Below, in pieces: positions 1 through 5,711 of a DNA stretch of 8,854 nucleotides. The notes below the pieces were generated by a model. The model was not told where the DNA came from. It saw only the letters and a list, made by a program, of their open reading frames with translations, and made no database searches. The DNA comes from Actinomycetota bacterium (GTDB lineage: Bacteria; Actinomycetota; Acidimicrobiia; Acidimicrobiales; JAHWKP01): the NCBI GenBank assembly GCA_019347775.1, contig JAHWKP010000063.1, forward strand, positions 1 through 8,854. The letters run 5' to 3'. Position numbers and translations under genes: made by a program. Within the stretch, counting starts at the first letter, position 1. Each line of letters begins with the position of its first letter.

Positions 1-2
1 CG

Positions 3-1055
3 GCGGTGGGCATGCAGATCTACAACCGGTACATCGACGAGTTGATCCTGGCCGAGGACCTCGGCTTCGACGGCGTGTGTGTGAACGAGCATCACCAGAA
101 CGCCTACGGCCTCATGCCGTCGCCGAACCTGATCGCCTCGATCCTCGCCCGCCAGACGTCGCGCGTGCGCATCGCCGTCGTCGGCAACGCGCTGCCGCTG
201 TACGACCCGCCGACGCGCGTGGCCGAAGAGATGGCCATGATCGACAACATCTCGGGCGGGCGTCTGATCGCAGGAATGGTCGTCGGCGGCGGTCCTGAGT
301 ACTACTCGTTCTCCATCAACCCCGCCCACGCTCGCGAGCGTTTCGCCGAGGCCCACGACATCCTGTTGAAGGCGTGGACCGAGCCGGGACCTTTCGAGTT
401 CATCGGAAAGCACTACAAGCTGCGCTACGTCAACAGCTGGCCAAGGCCGGTCCAGCAGCCCCACCCCGAGATCTGGATCCCGGGCGCAGGCTCGGTGGAG
501 ACGGTCGAATTCGTGGCCAAACGTCGGTACGCGTACATGGGGATCCCGTACTTCCACATCTCGGTGTTCGAGCGGATGTTCAAGATGTTCCGCGAGGCGT
601 GTCAACAGGAGGGCTACGAGGCCGACTCGCTGCAGATGGGTTGGTTGGTGCCGATCTACGTGGCCGAGACCGACGAGGAGGCAAGGGCCCAGTACGAGGA
701 GCACTTCTGGTACTTCGTCAAGCGGCTGCTGCCGGGCATCACCATCAGCCCGCCGGGCTACACGACACTGCGCTCGTACCAGAACATGATGAAGGGCATG
801 GGCAGCTTCATGGCTTCCCTCGACAACTGGGACCAGGTGGTCGAAGGCCAGTACGCCATCGTCGGATCACCCGAAACGGTGACCCAGCGCCTGACCGAGA
901 ACCTGGAGCGTCTCGGCGCCGGGAACCTGCTCGGGCTGTTCCAAATGGGGACATTGCCCGCCGACCTCACCCGCCGCAACCTCGAGCTGTTCGCCTCAGA
1001 AGTGATGCCGAAGCTGCGAGCCCAGTTCCCCGACCTGGCGCGAGCAACGCCATGA
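3..1055 (+). CDS. Luciferase-like (LLM class) flavin/F420-dependent oxidoreductase, 5' end missing
   Basis: Likely a TIM-barrel monooxygenase or dehydrogenase of the bacterial luciferase superfamily, which uses reduced flavin or F420; the substrate cannot be read from sequence. The frame stays open to the window edge, and the visible part begins inside the first helix of the fold (AEDLGFDGVCVNEHH), so the true start and the first beta strand lie upstream. The GTG at position 6 is probably internal. Counting from that GTG, family landmarks are NEHH (27-30), SGGRLIAGMVVGGG (83-96, the family's 'SGGR...G.G' phosphate-binding region), PRPVQQPHPEIWIPG (146-160) and the late GSPETV motif (287-292). 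About 350 residues are present, against roughly 370-390 for full members. The stop codon overlaps the start of the alpha/beta hydrolase gene, which suggests a shared transcript and pathway. The family call is firm; the choice between FMN and F420 is open. Confidence 0.9.
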   Translation, partial: AVGMQIYNRYIDELILAEDLGFDGVCVNEHHQNAYGLMPSPNLIASILARQTSRVRIAVVGNALPLYDPPTRVAEEMAMIDNISGGRLIAGMVVGGGPEYYSFSINPAHARERFAEAHDILLKAWTEPGPFEFIGKHYKLRYVNSWPRPVQQPHPEIWIPGAGSVETVEFVAKRRYAYMGIPYFHISVFERMFKMFREACQQEGYEADSLQMGWLVPIYVAETDEEARAQYEEHFWYFVKRLLPGITISPPGYTTLRSYQNMMKGMGSFMASLDNWDQVVEGQYAIVGSPETVTQRLTENLERLGAGNLLGLFQMGTLPADLTRRNLELFASEVMPKLRAQFPDLARATP

Positions 1056-1885
1056 GCGACGTGGCTGTGGACGTATCCGCCGGCCCAATCGTCGAAGCAA
1101 CCCTGGAGACCGCGGTAGGCGAGGTGAAGCTGCTGAGTGGCGGTGAGGGCCCGCCCGTGCTCCTGCTTCATTCCGCCGCCGGCGAATCCGCCGACGACCT
1201 CTGTGAGGACCTCGCGCGCGACTTCAGAGTGGCGGCGCCCTACTTCCCGGGCTTCGGCGGATCGGCTGGTATTGAGCAGATCGAGGACATGGAAGACGCG
1301 GTGTACCACCTCCTCGACGTCATGGAACGTCTGGAGATGGAGCGTCCTGTGGTCGGCGGTCTATCGCTCGGCGCTTGGATGGCCGCCGAGCTGGCCGTTC
1401 GGTATCCGGACTCGGTATCCGCCCTGGTCATCGCCAACCCGGCCGGTCTCTACATCGAGGGTCATCCCATCCGGGAGATTTTCGGCCGATCGACTTCGGA
1501 GCTGGCCGACGAGATCTTCGCCGACCACCAACAGCCCATGTACAAGCTCATGAAGGACGTGGGAGGCACCATAGAGCGCTCCCTGGCATCAGGGTCAATC
1601 CCGTTCGACGCCGTCCGAGCCCACCTCGAAGCCCAGGCCGCCGTGGCCAAGCTGGCCTGGAACCCCTACTTGCACAACCCGCGGCTCCGTCGCCGGCTCA
1701 ACCGGGTGACGGTGCCCACCGTCGTGCTTTCGGGGACCAAGGACGGGCTTATCCCGCCGGCGCATCCCGAGGCTTATGCGGAGGAGATCCGAGGCGCCCG
1801 GTTGGAGCGGGTGGACGCCGGCCACATGCTGACTTTGGAGCGTCCGGACGTGGTCGCGGCGGCCATCCGATCGGTGGCGCGCTGA
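1052..1885 (+). CDS. Alpha/beta hydrolase fold protein
   Basis: A 277-residue cytoplasmic hydrolase with no signal peptide. The nucleophile elbow is GLSLGAW, with Ser105 as the nucleophile. The acid is probably Asp231 in SGTKDGLIPP, and the general base His258 in DAGHMLTLERP. The HSAAGES segment (40-46) after the strand VLLL matches the oxyanion-hole loop, and PYFPGFGGS (63-71) is the usual second loop. Residues about 135-210 form a helical cap. The frame is open far upstream, but the ATG at 1052 is chosen because it overlaps the preceding stop as ATGA and gives the family's normal length. Coupling to the luciferase-like oxidoreductase suggests it hydrolyses an ester, lactone or C-C bond product of that enzyme, or activates its substrate; this is inference. 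It could also be a haloperoxidase-like or meta-cleavage-type hydrolase, which sequence alone does not decide. Confidence 0.9.
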   Translation: MSDVAVDVSAGPIVEATLETAVGEVKLLSGGEGPPVLLLHSAAGESADDLCEDLARDFRVAAPYFPGFGGSAGIEQIEDMEDAVYHLLDVMERLEMERPVVGGLSLGAWMAAELAVRYPDSVSALVIANPAGLYIEGHPIREIFGRSTSELADEIFADHQQPMYKLMKDVGGTIERSLASGSIPFDAVRAHLEAQAAVAKLAWNPYLHNPRLRRRLNRVTVPTVVLSGTKDGLIPPAHPEAYAEEIRGARLERVDAGHMLTLERPDVVAAAIRSVAR

Positions 1886-1905
1886 AGCCCCTCGCGACTC
1901 GCGGT

Positions 1906-1911
1906 CATACT
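1906..1911 (+). promoter_or_regulatory. Possible -10 element of a leaderless promoter for the L,D-transpeptidase
   Basis: CATACT matches the TATAAT consensus at 4 of 6 positions and lies exactly 7 bases before the A of the ATG at 1919. That spacing would start transcription at the start codon. No Shine-Dalgarno-like purine run is visible in the 33-base gap, which fits a leaderless transcript, a common arrangement in actinobacteria. No convincing -35 hexamer is seen 16-18 bases upstream, so the call is weak. Confidence 0.25.
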
Positions 1912-1918
1912 TATCCAC

Positions 1919-2929
1919 ATGGGGGCGAGGGCCAGGTTTAGTGTCGCGGCCCTAATCGCGGTCGTGGGAGCCAGCCTCACCGGCGCCGACCACGTCAGCG
2001 ATCGGCCGCTGAATGCAGCCACGTCGGACACGACCGGCGCCCTCGCAGCTCCGGCGAGCACTACTTCCACCACCGTTGCGCCGACCACGACCACCACGGT
2101 GGCCATGCCGCCCGCTCCTCCACCGGGCTTCGGCAACGGCGATTCCGGGCCGGAGGTGATGGCCCTAGAGCAGCGACTCGTCGCCCTCAAGTACGACCCC
2201 GGCAACCCGGACGGGACCTTCGACTGGGCAACGCACTACGCGGTGATGGCGTTCCAGAAGGTCCAGGGCTTGGATCGAAGCGGCCGGGCCACGCCCGACG
2301 TGATGGAGCTGATGACCCGGGTCGGCGCGCCCGGACCCATGCTCCCCGAGGGCGGTGCCAACCGGGTCGAGGTCGACCTCAAGCGACAGATGCTGCAGCT
2401 CTACGTCAACGGCGAGCTGAACCGGGTGCTTTCGGTCTCCACCGGCAACGGCAAGCGCTACTGCGTCGATGGCGAGTGCGCCAAGGCGGTGACACCGGGC
2501 GGATCGTTCAAGGTGACCCGGCGGATCACCGGATGGCGCACCAGCCGACTCGGGCGCCTCTACAACCCGCTGTATTTCAACGGGGGTATCGCCATCCATG
2601 GAGCGCCGTCGGTGCCGGCCTACCCGGCCTCTCACGGATGCGTACGGATCCCCATGCACTCAGCGCGGTGGTTCCCCGATGCCGTGCCCAACGGCACGCC
2701 GGTCTACGTGCTCGGCGGATCAAGGGCGCCCGTGCCCTTCAACGAGCCTGCCCCCGGCGAGGAGCCTCCGCCACCGGCGCCGGAGCCGAGCACGACCACG
2801 TCGACCACCGCGCCGCCGGAGCCGTCTACTACGACGACGTCGACGACCGCCCCACCTGCGACTACTACGACGTCGACCACGGCCCCGGAACGGCAGCCGA
2901 GCACCACCACTACTCAGCCCGAGGACTGA
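1919..2929 (+). CDS. Secreted L,D-transpeptidase (YkuD) with peptidoglycan-binding domain and Thr/Pro-rich tail
   Basis: A 336-residue exported cell-wall enzyme that would form 3-3 peptidoglycan cross-links or attach proteins to the wall. Residues 1-22 form a signal peptide (basic MGARAR, then a hydrophobic run). A Thr-rich linker follows (about 47-62). Residues about 72-133 are a PG_binding_1 domain (DSGPEVMALEQRL, then DGTFDWATHYAVMAFQ). Residues about 147-265 are the YkuD catalytic domain, with His227 in IAIHGAP and the active-site block SHGCVRI (238-244), in which Cys241 is the nucleophile and Arg243 is conserved. Cys182 and Cys187 (YCVDGEC) lie close together and may form a disulfide once exported. 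Residues 268-336 are a disordered Pro/Thr tail with TTTSTTAPP-like repeats. The ATG at 1919 is chosen because it directly precedes the signal peptide. The 3' end overlaps convergent sufC by 16 bases. The enzyme class is secure; the wall substrate is inferred. Confidence 0.93.
   Translation: MGARARFSVAALIAVVGASLTGADHVSDRPLNAATSDTTGALAAPASTTSTTVAPTTTTTVAMPPAPPPGFGNGDSGPEVMALEQRLVALKYDPGNPDGTFDWATHYAVMAFQKVQGLDRSGRATPDVMELMTRVGAPGPMLPEGGANRVEVDLKRQMLQLYVNGELNRVLSVSTGNGKRYCVDGECAKAVTPGGSFKVTRRITGWRTSRLGRLYNPLYFNGGIAIHGAPSVPAYPASHGCVRIPMHSARWFPDAVPNGTPVYVLGGSRAPVPFNEPAPGEEPPPPAPEPSTTTSTTAPPEPSTTTTSTTAPPATTTTSTTAPERQPSTTTTQPED
2783..2914 (+). repeat. Degenerate Thr/Pro-coding repeats in the L,D-transpeptidase tail
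   Basis: Residues about 289-332 contain three imperfect copies of a (P/E)STTT-STTAPP-like unit and a shorter fourth. The DNA repeats share a core close to ACGACGTCGACCAC, at about 2792-2808, 2831-2847 and 2863-2880. Synonymous ACC, ACG and ACT codons vary between copies, so the repeat is conserved as protein rather than being a recent DNA expansion. Such tails are usual as flexible, possibly O-glycosylated, wall-spanning linkers in actinobacterial secreted proteins. Confidence 0.7.
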
Positions 2930-3666
2930 ACCCCGCTGTCGCGGTACTCCGCGTAGCCGGTCGACTCCAGCTCGTTGGCCAGATCCGGGCCGCCTGTGCG
3001 CACGATGCGCCCTTGGAGCAAGACGTGGACCACATCGGGTTTCAGCTCTGTGAGCAGACGGGCGTAGTGGGTGATCGCCAGGACGCCGAGATTCGACTCG
3101 GTCGTCGCCGCCTCCACCCGCCGGGCGATCACCCGCAAGGCGTCGACGTCGAGGCCTGAGTCGAGCTCGTCGAGAACGGCAAAGCGAGGCTTCAGCACGG
3201 CCAGCTGCATCGTCTCGTTGCGCTTGCGCTCGCCGCCGGAGAACTCCACATTCATGGCCCGCAAGAGGAAGCGTTCGTCCAGGCCGATCCGGCCCGCCTC
3301 GGTCCTGGCCTCCTGGGCGACGGCTTCTGGGTCGCCACCGGCCGCCCGCCGGGCCTCGGCCAGCACGTCGATCACCTGAACTCCGGGCACTTCCAACGGG
3401 TACTGCAGCGTGCAGAAGAGGCCCGCCTGAGCCCGTTGCCAGGCCGGCAGGTCGAGCAGCTCCTTGCCGTCCAGGGTGACGCTGCCGCCCAAGACCTTGT
3501 ATCCCGGTCGTCCGGACAGCACGTGGGCCAGTGTCGACTTGCCGGACCCGTTGGGCCCCATCACCGCGTGCACCTCACCGGCTCCGACCTCAAGGTCGAT
3601 CCCCCGCAGGATCTCCGTGCCGCCGACGGAGGCCCGCAGGCCGCTGATCTTCAACTTGGCGCTCAT
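2914..3666 (-). CDS. sufC: SufC, ATPase of the SUF iron-sulfur cluster assembly complex
   Basis: A 250-residue ABC-type ATPase that powers the SufBCD scaffold in the cytoplasm; it is not a transporter. Walker A is GPNGSGKST (37-45). The Q-loop is in TLQYPLEVPG (Gln88), a segment typical of SufC. The signature is FSGGERKRNE (142-151). Walker B with the D-loop is FAVLDELDSGLD (162-173), with catalytic Glu167, and the switch is His200 (ITHYAR). The 'FSGGE.KRNE' and 'LDE.DSGLD' wording separates SufC from ordinary ABC ATPases. The frame stays open upstream into the Rieske gene, but the ATG at 3666 overlaps that gene's stop (ATGA) and gives the family's normal length of about 250. It is the last gene of the operon. 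Its end runs 16 bases into the convergent L,D-transpeptidase gene, with no terminator visible between them. Confidence 0.97.
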   Translation of the reverse strand: MSAKLKISGLRASVGGTEILRGIDLEVGAGEVHAVMGPNGSGKSTLAHVLSGRPGYKVLGGSVTLDGKELLDLPAWQRAQAGLFCTLQYPLEVPGVQVIDVLAEARRAAGGDPEAVAQEARTEAGRIGLDERFLLRAMNVEFSGGERKRNETMQLAVLKPRFAVLDELDSGLDVDALRVIARRVEAATTESNLGVLAITHYARLLTELKPDVVHVLLQGRIVRTGGPDLANELESTGYAEYRDSGVQSSG

Positions 3667-3977
3667 CGGAGCTCCACCCATACCTCGCCGTTGTCGACGC
3701 CGGCCGTGTACACCGCGACCGGTTGGGTCGCGGGCAGGGACTGGGGTTCGCCGGTTTCCAGCGAGAACGTGCTCCCGTGCTTCCAGCACTCGATCTCGCG
3801 CTCCTCGGTGAACACCTCGCCCTCGGACAGTGAGTAATCCTCGTGGCTGCACTCGTCGTTGATCACGTAGACGTCGTCGTCGATCCTCACCAGCGAGAGG
3901 CGATGGCTGTCGACATCGAAGCGCCGAGCCGTGCCGGCGGGGATTTCTTCGAGACGGCAGAGAATCGTGCGCGCCAT
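3663..3977 (-). CDS. Rieske-type [2Fe-2S] ferredoxin of the SUF operon
   Basis: A 104-residue small cytoplasmic Rieske protein resembling the ferredoxin components of aromatic-ring dioxygenases. The two cluster-binding boxes are complete: C-x-H in DECSHEDYSL (Cys43, His45) and C-x-x-H in ECWKHGSTF (Cys64, His67). There is no signal peptide or membrane segment. It lies between sufD (1-base overlap, TGATG) and sufC (4-base overlap, ATGA), so its translation is coupled to both. A Rieske gene in this position is common in actinobacterial suf operons. It may supply electrons for cluster assembly, or be a client or test substrate of the machinery. No oxygenase subunit is nearby, which argues against a dioxygenase role. 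The family call is firm; its role in SUF is inferred. Confidence 0.93.
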   Translation of the reverse strand: MARTILCRLEEIPAGTARRFDVDSHRLSLVRIDDDVYVINDECSHEDYSLSEGEVFTEEREIECWKHGSTFSLETGEPQSLPATQPVAVYTAGVDNGEVWVELR

Positions 3978-5245
3978 CAGGCCACCCCCGCCATCGCGGT
4001 GAGCTTGGCCGCGACTCTCTCGCGGACGACCCCGGTGAGGCCGGGCACGGGGACCCGGCCGAGCACGTCGTCGAAGAACCCCAAGATGATGAGGCGTCGT
4101 GCGATCTCGGTGGGTACGCCCCGGCTCTCGAGATAGAAGATCTGGTCCTCATCGATAGGGCCCGACGTGGCGGCATGGCCGCAGCTACGCAGGTCGTTCT
4201 CGTTGACGATCTCGAGGTTCGGCACCGAATAGGCCCGGGCGTCCTCGGAGAGCACCAGGTTGCGGTTGGTAAGAAAAGCGCTGGTGGCCGACGCTCCCGG
4301 GTTGACCCTGATCAGGCCGGTGTAGACGCTGCGGGCCGAGCCCGTCACCGCGCCCTTGAAGGTGAGGTCGCTCGAAGTGCGTTTGCCGGTGTGGGCCTGG
4401 AGCGTGCGGAAGTCGTGCACCTGGTTGCCGTCGCCGAAGTAGGCCGCCACCAGCTGGGCCTCGCCACCTTCCTCGAGGAGGTCGGCGTCGATCCGGAAAC
4501 GGGCGTACTCGCCGCCGAGGGCGACGGTCGAGGAGGTCACCGAGGCGTCCCGACCCGACTGTGTGGTGGTGGAGGCGATCTGCCAAACGGCGGGCCCCAG
4601 GTCGGAGATGACGACGTGGCGGACGGTGGCGTTGGTGGCGGCGGAGATCTCGGTGCGAGGCACCACGAGCGCCTCCACCTCGTCGGACATCCACAGTTCG
4701 ACGACAGTGACCTGACTGCCTTCGCCGGCGCGGATGATGGTTCGAGGGAAGCTCGCAGCGCGATCGATGCCGGCCCAGTGGGTGACGATGATCGGGCGCT
4801 CGATGACGGCTCCAGCGGCGGCCTCGATCAAGAGCGGCGATGGTGCCTGGGCCGTGTTCAAATCGGCGAAGACGTCCGGACCGGGCCGGCCGAGGAGGTC
4901 GGCCCGCTGTTGGTCGCCGGCTGCGAGATCGATCAGCGTGAGACCGGGTGCCGACCCCTCCTGATGCACGAGGTGGCCGTCGTACGCCACGACCAGCGCG
5001 GCGAACTCTCCGATGGCAGCGACGATGGGACCGTTCTTCGCCGCCTCCGCCGGGCTCTCCGCGCTCGGGCCGACCGCTGGCTCGAAACGGTCCAGGTCCA
5101 GGTCGGCGATCCGAGAGTGTCGCCAGTCCTCTTCTTCGGCCGACGGGATACCCCGGTCGACGAAACGCTGGGTCGCCGCGGCCCGGCATTCCTGAAGCCA
5201 GGCGTGGTCGGTCGGTGGAGGTGCGAATTGGGTCGTGGCAGTCAA
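3977..5245 (-). CDS. sufD: SufD, scaffold subunit of the SUF complex
   Basis: A 422-residue protein that pairs with SufB and binds SufC to form the SufBC2D cluster-building complex. The N-terminal part has the SufD-type helix EEEDWRHSRIADLDLDRF (37-54). The beta-helix core covers about residues 150-350 and includes VHDFRTLQAHTGKRTSSDLT (276-295). The C-terminal block CGHAATSGPIDEDQIFYLESRG (355-376) is the family hallmark. His357 probably matches the histidine (His360 in E. coli) needed for cluster formation. The start is TTG at 5245: an in-frame TGA lies at 5284-5282 with no other start between, the first in-frame ATG is deep inside the protein, and the N-terminus is full length from this TTG. 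A weak purine-rich AAAGAGA sits upstream as a possible ribosome binding site. A 73-base gap containing a hairpin separates it from the preceding small gene. Confidence 0.95.
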   Translation of the reverse strand: MTATTQFAPPPTDHAWLQECRAAATQRFVDRGIPSAEEEDWRHSRIADLDLDRFEPAVGPSAESPAEAAKNGPIVAAIGEFAALVVAYDGHLVHQEGSAPGLTLIDLAAGDQQRADLLGRPGPDVFADLNTAQAPSPLLIEAAAGAVIERPIIVTHWAGIDRAASFPRTIIRAGEGSQVTVVELWMSDEVEALVVPRTEISAATNATVRHVVISDLGPAVWQIASTTTQSGRDASVTSSTVALGGEYARFRIDADLLEEGGEAQLVAAYFGDGNQVHDFRTLQAHTGKRTSSDLTFKGAVTGSARSVYTGLIRVNPGASATSAFLTNRNLVLSEDARAYSVPNLEIVNENDLRSCGHAATSGPIDEDQIFYLESRGVPTEIARRLIILGFFDDVLGRVPVPGLTGVVRERVAAKLTAMAGVA

Positions 5246-5273
5246 GTCAAATCTCTTTCGACTTCGGGGCCAA

Positions 5274-5300
5274 GGTGGCGCTCAGCGCCTCTCAGCCACC
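5274..5300. other. Inverted repeats in the gap before sufD
   Basis: The arms GGTGGC (5274-5279) and GCCACC (5295-5300) are perfect complements. A second, nested inverted repeat has arms GGCGCT (5277-5282) and AGCGCC (5284-5289) around one base. The two cannot fully form together, so they are alternative folds. On the suf strand no T-run follows, so it is not a standard intrinsic terminator. It may be an mRNA processing or stability element, or chance structure in GC-rich DNA. Confidence 0.3.
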
Positions 5301-5318
5301 GAAGTTCGCGGGTTGGGG

Positions 5319-5648
5319 TCAGCGGCGCCGTTTGAAGGGTCGGCGGCGGGAGGCTTTCTTGGCGGCTTTCGCAGCTTCTTCGGCGCGAATCGAATCGCCG
5401 GCCTCGGCCAACAGGCTTTCGGCCTGGGCGAGGATGTCGAAGGCGGCCTCGGTCAGCTCGGGCTCGTCGTGCGGGCCGGCCGGCTGCTCTCCGTCCTCCC
5501 AGGCGAGATCGAGGGGGCGGGGCGAGAAAGAAGGGCAGTCCGCCGGGCAGCGCCAGGGTGCCTGAGGGGCGAGATCGAGTCGGCAGCGCTGAACCGAGTC
5601 GCCGGTGCGCAGAGACCTGCTCTCGTAGTTCCGGCAATCGGTCCGCAT
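5319..5648 (-). CDS. Small four-cysteine protein with basic C-terminal tail, function unknown
   Basis: A 109-residue cytoplasmic protein that I cannot assign to a named family. The first 45 residues hold all four cysteines: Cys5 (TDCRNY), Cys22 (VQRCRLD), and Cys34 and Cys38 (WRCPADCPSF). The C-x-x-x-C pair plus two more cysteines suggests a small zinc- or iron-sulfur-binding module. Residues about 45-62 are acidic and proline-rich (disordered). Residues about 64-98 are a predicted Ala/Glu-rich helix. The end is strongly basic (KKASRRRPFKRRR), which could contact nucleic acid or an acidic partner. The ATG at 5648 is preferred over the GTG at 5654 because the run GGGGGG lies 5 bases before it. 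The gene sits between the LVIVD-protein gene (63-base gap) and sufD (73-base gap) on the suf strand. Competing frames here lack such an ordered cysteine pattern. Confidence is good that it is a gene, low on function. Confidence 0.72.
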   Translation of the reverse strand: MRTDCRNYESRSLRTGDSVQRCRLDLAPQAPWRCPADCPSFSPRPLDLAWEDGEQPAGPHDEPELTEAAFDILAQAESLLAEAGDSIRAEEAAKAAKKASRRRPFKRRR

Positions 5649-5711
5649 GGGCACCCCCCGATGGTATGTGCCGGGTAGGCGGCCCCGGCACCGGGTCTTC
5701 GGCTCGGGAAA

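Noticed and set aside
374..1885. 503-codon frame suggesting a longer alpha/beta hydrolase
   Set aside because: The first part reads through the oxidoreductase gene in the wrong frame. The ATG at 1052 gives a normal-length hydrolase with ATGA coupling.
2704..2910. Minus-strand frame rich in Val/Gly (VVDVVVV repeats)
   Set aside because: It is the antisense of the Thr-repeat tail of the L,D-transpeptidase, not a separate protein.
2783..2914. Repeats considered as a CRISPR array or a mobile-element repeat
   Set aside because: Units are short, imperfect, in frame with Thr/Pro codons and have no spacers. They are protein-level repeats.
2880..2960. Searched for a bidirectional terminator between the convergent genes
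   Set aside because: The genes overlap and no stem followed by a T-run is visible on either strand.
2914..4176. Single 420-codon minus-strand frame suggesting a fusion protein ending in SufC
   Set aside because: Its upstream part overlaps the Rieske gene and the end of sufD in another frame and is Arg/Pro/Ser nonsense. SufC begins at the ATG at 3666.
4175..5335. Long plus-strand open frame opposite sufD (386 codons)
   Set aside because: It mirrors a well-supported sufD on the other strand, its protein is low-complexity Gly/Asp/Val/Arg text with no motif, and long antisense frames are expected in GC-rich coding DNA.
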